From the NCBI GenBank assembly GCA_016293645.1, contig JAEDDW010000003.1, positions 1 through 64,000 of the forward strand: 64,000 nt of DNA, written 5' to 3'. The first letter of the stretch is position 1, and each line of letters starts with the position of its first letter. The DNA comes from Treponema sp. (lineage in GTDB: Bacteria; Spirochaetota; Spirochaetia; Treponematales; Treponemataceae). This document shows, piece after piece, positions 9,101-18,400 of the stretch. Made by a program: the position numbers and the translations under genes. The notes under the pieces are model-generated. The model saw only the letters and a list, made by a program, of their open reading frames with translations, did no database searches and was not told where the DNA came from.

Positions 9101-12013
9101 TGTACCTTTAACATGGACAGTATCACCGTCCTTGCAGGCACCTGTAGATCCTGCAAAGGAAATCTTTGGAGCTCCCGCAGTAAGGGCAATTCTGTAATTA
9201 TCAACAGTGAAATTATTTTTTGTAGTGGATTCATCGACAAAATTCTTGTCCCTTGCCCAGATGTAGACCCTGTACTTGCCTTCATCAGCAAGTGAAGAAA
9301 GATCTATGGCATTTCCACTTATGGTTATGTTCTTTTTGTTTTCCTCAGTTTCAGCCTTGCCTGCCTCAAATGCCCAGGCCCTGATCATATCGCTTGTTAC
9401 AGGACCATCATCATCTTCAACAGTGAATTTCATCTGGTTGTTTGTGCTGATTCCAAAGAGATTCTTTCCGGCCTTTATTTCTTCTGCCTCACCGATTTTC
9501 TCAAAGTTTGTCGGTTTGATGACAGGCTTATCAGTAAGCTGGTTGACGGTGATAGGCTCACCTTCTGCCCTGCCGAGAACGCTGTGGTTGTAGACTGTGG
9601 ATGTTGTTTCTCCAACATTTCCAACTGCGTCTGTAGCCGTGATGACGATGACCATATTCTTGGCGTCTTCGTCCCTGTAGTTTTCAACGATTCTCTTTGT
9701 GTTGAATGGCGGGATGGCTGTTCCGGTAACGCTTGTACCAGGAATGCTGAAGCTGAATGCCTTTCCAAGATCTCCGGAAGACTGCTTCACATCAGCAAGG
9801 TTTCCTTCGACATACAGCTTTGCAACAACGCTTGTAAGGTTTGTTTCCTCAACGTTTCCCTTGATGGTTATGTCACCGTTGACGAAAGAGCGTCCCTTGT
9901 CGCCGGCATAATCTGAGATTACAGGAGTGATGCTTGTGATGTTTACTACAGGTCTGACAGTATCAATGTGAACGGCGTTGTTTACGCTTGATTCCTGTCC
10001 ACCCTTGTCATATACCTTGAAAGTTGCCTCGTAGAGATAAGCCTTTCCGTCACCAGGTTCACATTTTGCGCCTGCGTAGCCTGACTGTGAGAAATTGCTT
10101 TCCGATGGAGAGAATGACCATCTGTATGAATGAACAGTTCCGTTCTCATCCGGAGCCTCAGGTGTCATTTTGCTCTGCGGAATTATGCCTGTGATGGTAC
10201 CGACATGGCTGTTTGTTTCTTCGTTGGTTACATTGATGCTGACTTCGATGCGGTCAACTTCCGTGTCTCCGTTTTCTGCAGTACCACTGAATGTAAGTCC
10301 ATTGTTGGTTTTATCCTTTGCCTGTGATGTTGCCTTGAGGGAAAGGTTTGCAGGCTCTGTGACTTTTACGGAAGGAAGTTTTCCTGTACCTGTTCCGCGG
10401 AAACCAAAGAGGGAGTCCTGGCTGAACTCAAGACCGTCAAGGTCAGCACCGGTCGCAACGATGAGATAGTATTTGTCCAGCTTGATCACTGAAGGCATCT
10501 GGAAGGCAACGGTAAGCATCGTTCCTGAAGATGCATTGGAATCTGAATTGTCCTTTACACACCAGACATCCACATTGAGGCTGCTCTTTGCCTTTTCAAT
10601 CACTTCATTGATGAAGATTTCGCTTGTGTATTCAGGATCGTTCTCAAGTTTGTTACGTCTTGACTCAACGATTTCCCTTGTGAATTTCTTCACGAAACCG
10701 TCTCTTGTGGATTTTGCCTGGGAATCATTGCTGTTTCTGTCTTCCGTCGAGCTGTATGAAGGATATTCAAGAAGCCACAGGTGGATTGATTCAGGTTTTA
10801 CTGCAGTATTGTTGAGACCTGCGGAAACAGAAACCGTTACGTTTGATGTATTTGCGACCTGATTTGAGTCAGGTGTCTTGTACACGCCTTTTTCCTCGGT
10901 GAAAATTGAAAGACCGCTTACAACGTATGTAGGGTTTGCGGCCGGATTGAGGGAGAATGCAAGGCGGTTGTCTTTTTCTTCAAAGCTTGCGGTGTTAACA
11001 GCCTTTGACTTGAGGGCTGCCTTGTCCAGGGAACCATTGGTTTCAGTTCCGTTGGAGATATTCATGAGTGATGAAGCGGAAAGACCAAGTCCTCTTGTGC
11101 TGCTCAGATAGCTCTGGTAAACATCGTCATAAAGATAGACTTCTGTTGTGGTATTTCCTTTTCCTTCTCCGGAATCACCCGGATTTCTGTAGACCTTTGC
11201 GGCATCGCTCAAGGTAACAGTACAGCTGTAGTATTTTGTCTCTGATTTGCCTTCAAGCGACTTGTCGCTTTCCCCGTCACAGTAAAGGGTAACATAACGG
11301 CTGTAGTCCGCAGAACCGTCGTCGTCAGACTTTGCAAAATCAAGTGAAGTTCCGCCTGCCGTCGGAACATAGTCCTGGTAGAAATTTTCCGATGAGGCGA
11401 TTTTTTTAGTTCCGTCTTTATTGTAGACATCAAGGGCCATGAGGGAAATCTCGTGAAGATCTGCGATGGTACCATTGATGCTGAAAGTAGTTCCGTATGG
11501 AGAAGCTGATTTACCTGAGGCTACAGTCACGCCAGGTTTCTGGATGATGAAAAAAGGAGCTGTATTGTCGATGTCGAAAGTGCGGGATGCGACACCACTG
11601 CTTTTACCCGAGGCGTCAGTGGCAACTACAGCGACTTCATAGGTTCCGTCTGCGTACTGCCAGCCGTTGGTGGATTCATAGGCGCTGGAATTGAAAGTAT
11701 TGAGCTCGATGATCCACGTCTTTCCTTCGATTCTGGCATCTCCGGAATAAATGGCAGCCCCCGTATTGTTGTTCTTTACATCAACATGAACTTTTGACAC
11801 AACACCGTCATCGTTGCAGTCACCAGTAAGGAAAAAGCTTTCCCTGATGATGGCACCTGATGGCGGATAGGAAATGGAAAGCGTCGGAGCGGAAACGTCG
11901 ACGGCTTCTCCCAAACCGATGGAACAGGACAGAGTTGAAATCAAAGGAATCGCTACGATGGAAATCAAAGCAATTGCTTTTGCACCAAGAGTTTTGAAAA
12001 CAGTTCTGTTCAT
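122..12013 (-). CDS. Giant Ig-like repeat putative surface lipoprotein (3963 aa)
   Basis: This is a very long secreted protein. The N-terminus is a hydrophobic signal peptide ending in TLSC with Cys at residue 30, a relaxed lipobox of the kind spirochaetes tolerate, so lipid anchoring is likely but not certain. From about residue 40 to 3290 it consists of repeated Ig-like/cadherin-like beta modules; typical phrases are DNTAP, DKAGN-like and NGTI at module edges. Residues about 684-1060 and 1064-1435 are a diverged tandem duplication. The last ~490 residues (from about 3470) differ, have repeated short beta motifs, and resemble a beta-propeller. ATG 12013 is preceded by AGGAG. It lies downstream of a second Ig-repeat gene in the same orientation. 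The function is unknown; adhesion or surface display is an inference from architecture. Confidence 0.85.
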   Translation of the reverse strand: MNRTVFKTLGAKAIALISIVAIPLISTLSCSIGLGEAVDVSAPTLSISYPPSGAIIRESFFLTGDCNDDGVVSKVHVDVKNNNTGAAIYSGDARIEGKTWIIELNTFNSSAYESTNGWQYADGTYEVAVVATDASGKSSGVASRTFDIDNTAPFFIIQKPGVTVASGKSASPYGTTFSINGTIADLHEISLMALDVYNKDGTKKIASSENFYQDYVPTAGGTSLDFAKSDDDGSADYSRYVTLYCDGESDKSLEGKSETKYYSCTVTLSDAAKVYRNPGDSGEGKGNTTTEVYLYDDVYQSYLSSTRGLGLSASSLMNISNGTETNGSLDKAALKSKAVNTASFEEKDNRLAFSLNPAANPTYVVSGLSIFTEEKGVYKTPDSNQVANTSNVTVSVSAGLNNTAVKPESIHLWLLEYPSYSSTEDRNSNDSQAKSTRDGFVKKFTREIVESRRNKLENDPEYTSEIFINEVIEKAKSSLNVDVWCVKDNSDSNASSGTMLTVAFQMPSVIKLDKYYLIVATGADLDGLEFSQDSLFGFRGTGTGKLPSVKVTEPANLSLKATSQAKDKTNNGLTFSGTAENGDTEVDRIEVSINVTNEETNSHVGTITGIIPQSKMTPEAPDENGTVHSYRWSFSPSESNFSQSGYAGAKCEPGDGKAYLYEATFKVYDKGGQESSVNNAVHIDTVRPVVNITSITPVISDYAGDKGRSFVNGDITIKGNVEETNLTSVVAKLYVEGNLADVKQSSGDLGKAFSFSIPGTSVTGTAIPPFNTKRIVENYRDEDAKNMVIVITATDAVGNVGETTSTVYNHSVLGRAEGEPITVNQLTDKPVIKPTNFEKIGEAEEIKAGKNLFGISTNNQMKFTVEDDDGPVTSDMIRAWAFEAGKAETEENKKNITISGNAIDLSSLADEGKYRVYIWARDKNFVDESTTKNNFTVDNYRIALTAGAPKISFAGSTGACKDGDTVHVKGTLTNLSKSPVTVKVKRQKADGTYEYLKDESGNAKNFEVPGKTTEGPGTVSFEEDIAAAATTPGAERESVSVVYSVEDEYGQTESDKFTYVVDNKAPSLNVTAVTPEVANASGRPFVNGTISVTFNASDNYDLAEVRYEVYEAAEGTAMTLVTEDSDESPKVKFDDDGNVIVTNGTKVAGCDGLFDDEHTIGSCNKFGGTFEIDTKKVSDTDARKNILIVMTAKDMAGNRYCVNLDKDLSYIVDQTTDKPNVSPSNFVLCGNNEIVSGKNLFGLTSNNILLGGLSDDDGLKEATAYYREAESYNDDGSANFRVDSSDFIRVSLGISGEPTSMNLSQKLPEKEGKYEIYFVVKDKHFKSETETPYNFAKSQSYYVGVSGGSPTISIVAPPNNSYTSSYTNEKNQGKLSVSGKALNFNGTSTAVIRSVVRTPGSDHADTDSTVEKTDAEKLKYNDNDNDNAKGSFTETIYPVTETPEVKEKAVEYTVTDIFGQTASASITYKLDNTAPVIKSASDIASAAPGDLKIGGSYFVAETKWYKGTDISIEGQYVDAGSGISEINYVLVPHGKEDAEGNRVKGTIVATRDGETNNYKFKGTVSGYEAGKNNRLKLYAVDAVGNRSDDFEKTVWMDEESPEFSAEFVSLDAGKTASSASGTVTVNGRQNVVLYGTIRDLQSGIGEVSADKVLDVKIRKASGGESALAHTLLFRADETSVDLTDWTNVPGTSETYKTYSEITDKTKISGWKISVTAADLNSALGSGNKIGTLTVTTVDTAGNKFYNSSVLTFSVDDVAPTVEYSTSRDNVNGTIDIEGRVEETVALFSMDLYYATGKTAPAVTGDPKDLYDDSSKDLTVYGWTKFGETITDIAKIYSWNFKDFDFNTLSGAIERVVADDVYESGKGTIWILPHVKDKAGNTSAVKVETAAGGTKTFSWNATKFNVDVNADRPVIQVTNLSRQKKTEDGTVNNYNLINGTDAQINGTVTDDDGEIEAGAFIISDTQIAVDASGNVTSPVTGTTTLNGSDWTFTPSDKGDGSKNVYFYVKDKKGKWFYTGNTDSGSFYRPYFKFKSEDYKTEKDDSLSAKALHYISDCNSPEIDSVELIAYKTNEDGAPANGDATTVNTGVFVGGTEKKFVEFRIKSHDANEIAGMTLEIKGPSKTMKLWKDMDGKTLNSKYSEGFTKDTGTFVYGKQKDASGIDTGTDDTKISIWTTGKIDMSQFGTGEVTITVLAYDKCDLKQNSPATFYVDNTAPTVSNIEPSKTEEKTGDIVFKGIADDSSTGRSGLASVKYLVPDPSQRAKSDAELAGDVSVWGGNTILNGSWMFTFDGADTSGDKKKFTKEFAETYKTKKENGIYTIPIYVKVEDVLGNFHIEKHEIKYNPDADKPVTRFTYPKKSDCTEGTEADGKYVTLGGLIRATGSASIPSMTTSVSSVYMQIDVDNDGDFDTVDYAALEAMKKSGSSDKIFTMAKINDGDGGARDESLIVEGLDTAEERKAWWGIKCDLVGSAWGLNLNEEGEFNPTGDGTKDIRLRVCGINAEKKVGAWSEDIIEIHVDSKAPQGTCSLIETDSSTSTSDVASVTPNATRAYEAGMFLKGHWWLVVDIFDESGIKGDEIAVKKGLEVYPNWTKVKYDKNYSGSDKDAYKVYVKVDPSAGATYTVTAKDMDGGNGATSKTFTGTYTVAVDNKAPIIGDIKSGDEIIGKDYTVRDSSYQFTIDNMVTDETGGSGFDYVLFFFGRSDASGNNAAYLDPVKVAGESTSFNKVTTYDTESISVVTGSASRSLANIDLYGKRHTGTQSTKSDFTVSETLDKHIRAGGLVKIGGVYRTIASIDGKKVTFTPETADTSADTAFFVYGQTANNDSKRESFNGSFSQNPYNIKNDDGDGILESINKTTGVWSATLRSGNLPDGNATLYVLAWDKAANVAMKKVDVFVSNNAPRIAKVYLGTDIDDNKEFEASEFEEYSWYSTDGFAEKFYLKTEGSGRKPFAIKGSLAVVPEIIGGNGTINMVMNKAPDAVTVAEGAVNYDTVKPTKSADGTAITEGAAGYTLSPSATATVLDSRNATYSMDYGKTPRFKKFVVSKETLTDLSIADGTGKPLSFTFWDSTDGRTIGVDSQCAVIYVSDFTIDLVDGNKPNVVIHKFKWNGKDDNSLYSNSAKFGHIELEDDIVGTDLNKAPFTVGAPKVSGKIVFRGTAYDDICLNKIVYSYGKTTGQINARYDNNNKSWSVYAGDFKISGGGSITGSDGWNLAIYDVISPTSSEDAAKRKNFSSNDAYFGQNGHKVAWEFTVDTEKWTNNVAKIGEKLSVTAYDSSNNDSSERIKNIDSEEDGTRHNAEYSVDVVPYVTKVTTSLDILDESFPTAHSRSALGRYTVRSDENIAIEGFNIGTNVATVSDGTTTVTLAKKKIDSDDTEETDNVLSIGDLKSVKVTLSVNDVSAMNNINNNDARGNYQETVAATKKEGDEEIYSNYYNRQPNGYNNNRLTDDIELAVWEFNKTAAKATGGGMAIQPRMRINPSTGVIGFAYVDGSQYFAMARGARRNDDSTNMQDNNNGGFTPTSYDRWMGSYDFFTSTEFIYDSQGHSFGVAAGGDINSGSADHFVLVSSEWDMGETGQRGSMDVKNAIVLDQIGLTIDGKSKFVKQRFKSPSLATAVHNNQTYLYMAYYDSAANQIRFRHAVNKRNSAYGTDKEKGSDNTFLKDNKVTNGYITNKRSGNDKDNMPLKGLDYRNGEVQVITNTTNRKPGQYVSIGVVSNEGATVDDVVVAVWYDGSKLLYSYNDTPTTLRGGDTAATGWSDPVTVFTGNQKKAGNYCQLAVDKKGGIHIAAYDPQTLDLVYAYLDSDIKGKATNSRDFKTCVVDSCGVLGDKLTIDVAYDTADGNAIPYIGYYSSSSVRPKYAYKVNTSNAAPVGSVSDKVTGDWECIVVPTSSTINEEANGQYNKINVAVWKDAGVLKASTTGTNSNHASWGWTWGNGSKNAVLGYSTAIDGVDGNIETAQMR
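7733..7755. repeat. Hexanucleotide tandem repeat inside the giant gene
   Basis: Nearly four copies of ATTATC lie in frame and encode an alternating Asn-Asp run in the 3963 aa protein. Gain or loss of whole units would keep the frame, so it would alter length rather than switch expression. Confidence 0.7.
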
Positions 12014-12447
12014 ATAGAGCTCCTACAAACGTGCCTATATCTGATCAGTTGCTAAATGAATAAGAAAAACAAAAACCCTCAATCCCAATATCGACACATA
12101 TAAATCATTTCCCAGTAAAATTTTTGTTTATTTTTCACTTTTTTGATTAAATGGAGAAATTGGAGATTCTCTTCTCCTATATTACGGCATATATTTACAC
12201 GTGTCAATTTTATTACTGCGAATTCCAATAAAAGACTATGCCCGTAGAAACTGCCTGCATACATAAAAAGGGGCTGTCCAATAAGTATTCATGCCAGGGT
12301 CATTGCATATGGCGGCGGAGCTTCCATAAAGCCGCAATGTCGAAATGCCCGATACCACTATATGTGGTGGTTTCGACTAAGCTCAACCACCCTGAGATTA
12401 CTTTTGGGACAGCCCGCTGATCTTGCGATTATTTCATGTCTTCTATT
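12014..12447. other. Intergenic region between the two giant genes
   Basis: These 434 bp hold no convincing gene. The 12014-12270 part is AT-rich and contains the leader of the 3963 aa gene, including AGGAG just before its ATG. A MITE-like repeat occupies 12271-12415. An imperfect inverted repeat at about 12436-12463 spans the stop codon of the upstream gene but lacks a T run. Confidence 0.6.
12271..12415 (+). mobile_element. MITE-like element, copy 1 (145 bp)
   Basis: The ends are inverted repeats: GGGCTGTCC at the left and its complement GGACAGCCC at the right, with similarity continuing a few bases inward to AAGTA/TACTT. The interior carries the hairpin GGTGGTT...AACCACC. The reverse complement of 55398-55519 is nearly the same sequence, apart from about 25 extra central bases here. 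There is no coding capacity and no clear target duplication. The ends resemble those of DDE-type insertion sequences, so a non-autonomous derivative is likely. Confidence 0.7.
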
Positions 12448-15400
12448 TTAGAAGAGACATGTTCTGATACCAAGAGACCATGTGAATACATACTTCTTGG
12501 CGTCTTCTCCACCAACGTCGGATGGAATGAACCATACCTGTGGTTCAACGTACATAGACCAGGTCTTGAAGTACTTGAGGTTCTCGAATGTCACACGAGG
12601 GAATTCAACCTGCATGAGGGCAGCCGAAAGAACCTGTGCAACCTTTTCTCCTGTAGTTACAGAAGCACCGGAATCAGTGAAGTACGAGAAGTTGGCACCG
12701 ATGGCAACTGTTGCCGACAGCCAGTCCCAGTCACGTCCAAGGAAGTATCTGAACGGAATGTAGGCAAGCTGGGCGATGATCTTTCCACCGAATACGTTTC
12801 CACCAAAGCGCAGGCCTGTAAGATCAACACCAAGAAGCTTTGATACGTTGTCACGCTGTTCCTGTGTGAACTGACCGAAGTTTGCCTGAACCTTAACGGC
12901 TCCGTCGAAGGCTGTGAGTCCGACACCAACATTGTAGAGTGTTGCACCCCAGACTGAAGCGTCAAAGTAAAGTCCCTGGATGAACTTTGGAATCTCGTAT
13001 GATGCCTTGTCACCCTTACGCATTGTGAGAGTTACATCGTTGAGGTCGATGTCATCACTTGAAAGTCCGTTGAAGAGAAGCTCCTGGTTGTATCTTCCGC
13101 CTTCACCCGGTGAAATCAATGTTACAGAAGGATTCGTTCTGTCAACCTGAACAATAGTTCTTGTGATTGCCTTTTCTCCGTTGCCCATTTCTGCCTTTAC
13201 GAGCATGAAGTGGAATCCGGCCGGGATATCAAGGTTTTCAACCCTGTATGACCAGTGTGTCTTTCCTTCAGCAGCAACCGGCTGGTATGTCTTGCCGTTG
13301 TCGAAGCTGATGTAGATTCTCTTTACCTTTCTGTTTTCAAGTTCACGTCTGCGGTCAGATGGAATTGTCTTGTCCTTGAGTTCCGCCTTTTCTTCTTCTG
13401 TAAGGATGTAACCGGCATTACCTTCAAGGAGAGGTCTGTTTCTTGCGAAGTCACCATAAGTGAATGTCTCAAGAGTTACCCATGCACCTGTTGCCTTGTA
13501 GATGAATGTCTGTTCATTTGATAGAACACGCCTACCGTTCTTTGTCACGGCAATCGTCTGGAACGAGTGCTTTCCTTCTGAAAGGTCGTAACCTTCACCC
13601 TGTGCATAGCTGATTGGATTTCCGCTTGCATCCATTCCTTCAATGAGCTTTGCAGGAATATGGTGGTCAAGGCTGAACTTATAGTAACCTGATTTTGTAA
13701 CCGTTGCGCTGCCAAGTTCTTCCATCTTGCGGCGGTCGATGTAGAGGTCTACGTATTCAATAGGATCATCCTTTTCGGAATATGTGCTTCCGTAGATGTT
13801 GAACTGTCCCGTACAGTGTTCACCGTTGAGAGGATAGAGAACATCAACCTTTGACAGCGGTCTTGTCTTGTCGAGTTCGATGTTGCGGCTTACACGGGTA
13901 ATGTTTCCGGCAGCATCAGTACCAGTAAGCTCGATGTTGTAGAAGCCGTTGTTGAGTTCTGCCACATCGATTACCTGAGTGATGATCTCATCAGGCACAA
14001 GCTCTCTCTTGGCAAGGCGGTCTGGAATTGCTTTTCCTTCGAGACTGCGGATTGTAAGGAAGAGGTCTGTAAGCTTGATGTTGTCTGTTGTCTGTCCTGA
14101 AAGGAAGATTCTTCTTGAGATCTTCGAGTCATCAAGAGGAAGTTCAAGCCTGAGATCAGGAGCTGTATTATCAATGTTGATCAAAGAAGAATAGAGCGCA
14201 GTGATTCCATAACCGTCGTATATGCGGATGAATACTACGTGTGTTCCGTCCTGGATAACATTTGTATTGAATGTGTATGACCATTCTGCCGTTCCCTGTG
14301 CGTCATTGTATGTCGCACCGTTGTCAACAGAAATCTGAACAAGGCTGATTCCGTTCTTGTCGCTTGCCCATCCCTTGAGTGTAACAGTGTCTTTAACCGT
14401 CTTTTCAATTTCAGGAGAAGTCATTGCACCCTTTGGCTCTTCAAGTGATACGCGGAACACCCGCTTTACGTCATCACCTCTTACACCGTTTACGTCGATG
14501 GCATAAGCTGTGATTGTATGCTCGTTATCCTTGAGAGAAAGAAGTGGAATGTCAAACTTGAAGCTTGATGAGTATTCGCTTCCGTCTTCTGCAATGTACT
14601 GCTTGTATTCGTCGTTGTCGATCTTATAGAAGATCTTACATTTTCCATCATCATCGTATACGACACCTGAAATAACGAAGTCAGTTGTAACTACCTGCAT
14701 TTCTTCAGGAAGGTGGATTTCTGTAACCGGTTTGTTGCTTTCCTCATCAACCTTGAAATCCCAGTTCTTGATTGTTGTCGTATTGCCGATTTCATCTGTG
14801 AATGTAAACGACATCTTGTTGTCGATAGGTGCGTCTGCAGTACCAACCCTCATGTTTGGAAGATTGTAGTTCATTGTTCTGAGAGAATCGAATCTTTCAG
14901 AAACTTCAACTTCTTCACCGTCTTCGTTCTTGATCTTCTTTACAGGAACGTCACCCGGTTTGACATAGATATCATAAGGAAGGACAGTTCTTCCGCTGGC
15001 GCTTGTATATGCGATCTTTGAAGTTCTTCCGGCATCCTTTACAGAGAATACGATCGTGTTTTCTCCGTTGACTACGCTTTCTGCATCAGGGAGGATTACC
15101 TGAACGTCAGGAGGAGTTGTATCCTTGTGGACTACAGTGTTTACATAGGTTACTTTTCCGACTGTATCAACAGCGCGCAATGAAACAGGAACATATCCAT
15201 CCTCAACATCCTTGAGAGGAACATTGAGCCAGAATTCTCCAGCCTTTGTAAATGCGACACTCTTCCATTCAGCCTTACCGGACTGTGTTACTTCGCCAGA
15301 CTTGTCACGGATGTCTGCCTTCTCATCCATGATGGAATATTCCATCTTTGCGATTCCGTTGCCGTCAGTTGCCTGACCTGAAAGAACGAATGAATCCTTT

Positions 15401-18400
15401 ACGAACACCATGTTCTTAGGACTTGTCAGGTTGATTGCAGGATTTGCAGTATCAACGACAAGGTTTACGTCAGGTGCAAGGTATGAACCACCGTCTTCAC
15501 CGGTAACACGGATGCTTACGCCACGGAATGTTCCGTCGTTTGTAGCAGTCACTCTGATTACGTTGCCTTCTGCCTTTACGTTGATTCCAGGTGTATCACC
15601 GCGTACTCTTGCAGTGACAGGACCAGGAACGTTGCAGAATCCAAGAAGTGCCGATCCATTGTTGAGGACATAGGCCTTGAGGCTGTCGTCATAATGTGTG
15701 AGACCTTCAGACTGCCAGTAGATGGCGCTTTCGTTGTCAATCACATCATGCTGTCTGATCACATTGATTGTTCCGTTGCATACAGCCTTCTTTCCCTTTG
15801 CTTCCGCTGCCACTGAAATGTTTGTGATGCGCGCAGGAAGGTTTGCAAGCGGAATCGATGCAGTATATGTATTTTCAAAAGTTTCAGGATCGGTTGAAAC
15901 AAGTGTTGCTGCGGCATTTCCGCTCTGTGATGCGTTTCCGCCTGGAGCTTCCACACCGTCAATCTTGTATGAGACTGATTTTACTTCGCTGTTTGATTTT
16001 ACAGTCACTACGGCAAAATGAGATTCGTCCTTTGCCATTGTCCTGTTGAGCTGAACATCCATACCGCTCTTGTATGCTTCATCATTTACAGTAGTGATTT
16101 CAACCGCAATCTTGCTTTCTGCCTGGACATTGAGGTTTGGTGCCGAATACTTCACAGGCTTTGGTGTGTCTGTCGTGTTTACGGCAAAAGTGATTGCAGG
16201 TTCATCACTGCGGAGATTTTCCTTTCTGATGTATTTGAATGCATTGTCAACTGTTCCCTGGTATACGCAGACTCCGTAGTTGTCGCGGCCTGAGAGCCAG
16301 TAGAGCTTTGGATTTGCCTTTGTGAGTGCCTTTCCCTTTGCATCGAGGACAGGCTCTGATGGAGCATAAGGAATCTTTCTTACAAAGACTGCCTGTGCAG
16401 CTTCCTGTCCGTCTGCTGTCTGGGCTACGATTTCAACAACTGCGATTCCGTCGCTGAAAGAATCAAAGCCGAGTTTCGAGATCGACCATGTGCCTCTCTT
16501 TGAAACTTCGATGTCCTCAAAGTCTGTGTCTGCCGCACGTTCAGATCCGACAAGAAGAACATCATCCATCATGTCGGCCTTTACGGAAAGAATTCTGTAG
16601 CGGAGTTTTGCCTGAGGTACAGTCACCTTACCAGAGATATTTAGTTTTGAAGATGGTGTCTCAAATTCAAACGGAATACCGCGGTCTGCGTTGTATGACT
16701 GAGTATCATCGAGAGTAAGAACAAGCTTGTCCGATGGTGCCTTGAAATTGAGGGCTCTTGAAGTATAGACAGCCCCGGAAGCATCGGTTACAAGAACCTT
16801 GAATTCCGACGAGTCAACTTCAGATGTGAGTGTGATCACATTGCCCTTGAATGTTGCCTCAACGCCTTTCTGTGCAGGGCTGAGAGAAACGGAAGCAATC
16901 CTGCCGCCTGCAAAATATCCTGTAAGAGGCTTTTCCTTGAGGGCCAGGACAGTTCCGTCTTCTGAAACCGTAGAGTCCGTGAAATAAACACCTGGTGTGT
17001 CAGTCCACATCTTTGTAAGGTCGCGTACCTTTACGATTGAGTTGAATTCTGAATCACGACCGTAGATGTCTGTTGCCTTTATATTGATCCTTGCGACACC
17101 CCATGGAAGGCTGTCGCCCGAAAGCGGAACAGAAACAGAAACTGTCTTTTCGCCGCCCTTGAGGTTTACGCTTCCTTCAGTCTCCTCTTTCTTTCCCCAC
17201 CTGATCTTGTATGTAACTGCGGAAAGACCACAGGTTGAGTTTACAGGAATTTCATAAGTTCCGTCTGATTCAGGATTGACTGTAAGACCGTCTGTAAATT
17301 CAACGCTCTTGCCGGCTGCCTTATAGGATGGAGTTCCGTATGTAGGAGCAACACCCTTTGACTTGAATGTAGTTACTGTCGTATTGCCCTTTACGCCGAA
17401 CCTGTCAGTTCCGTATGCCTTGATCGTATGGTTTCCGTCAGCAAGGGTTGCGGAAATCGGTGCATAGAAAACTCCAAGACAGTCCATTGTTATCTCTTCG
17501 CCATCATCAAGTTTATATGTAACGCTTACAGGACCATCATCATCAGTTACGATACCGCGGATGAAAAGACTTCCGTCCTCACCTTCAACCTCCACGTCGT
17601 TTGATGGATATCCGATCGTAACAACAGGCTTGTCATCTTCCTGGTTGAGAGGAATGACACGTTTTACGACAACGGTATTACCCATCGTGTCTGTACCTGT
17701 TACTGTAAATGTTTCTGATTTAAGTTTTCCTATTGAGTTGACTTCCTTTACCCAGTACGAGTTGCCTGGAGTAAGTTCGAAGTCGCCGGTTTCTGTTCCC
17801 CACTGCCATGAAAGCTTCTGGATTCCGTTTACGTCCTTTGCATAACCTGCAACCGTGAAAACACCGTTCTTGACTTCATTTTCTGCCGGGGTGACGATCC
17901 TGATGTCTGGGTTTGTATTGTCGATGAAATAGAGGAATGCATAGTTTCCAACAGAACCTGCGTTATCCCTTGCACGGAACCAGCATGTGGCAACACCGTC
18001 CGGGAAGTCCTTTGTGTTTACAGGAACGCTGAATTTGAATTCGCTGAGAAGACCTTCTGCAGATCTTTCCTTGTATTTTTCTTCCTTGATTGGAGCGGCG
18101 CTGTAGTATTTTCCGCCATCGAGGGAATATTCGAGGGTATTGATGCCGTTACCATCCGTGATTGTTCCGGAAAGTTCGATCTTGCCGGAAACGAGCTGGC
18201 CCATCGTATAGTTTGTAACTTCAATTACAGGAGCACGGCGGTCAAGCTGCCAGGTGACCTTTGTTCTTTCACCTTTTTTAGGAACGACGCGGGACTGGTC
18301 AACAACGCCCTTCTCATCCTTGTATGCATCCGGATTACCGTTGTCGATACCGTAGACTTCAATTGTATGGGGTCCTTCAAAAAGCTGTGTAGTATCGAGG

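Noticed and set aside
12079..12264. 61-codon minus-strand ORF upstream of the giant lipoprotein gene
   Set aside because: AT-rich intergenic DNA, no ribosome site, no recognisable protein features.
12436..12463. Inverted repeat around the stop codon of the 2121 aa gene
   Set aside because: Has a bulge and no T run; could be chance or a weak attenuator, not called a terminator.
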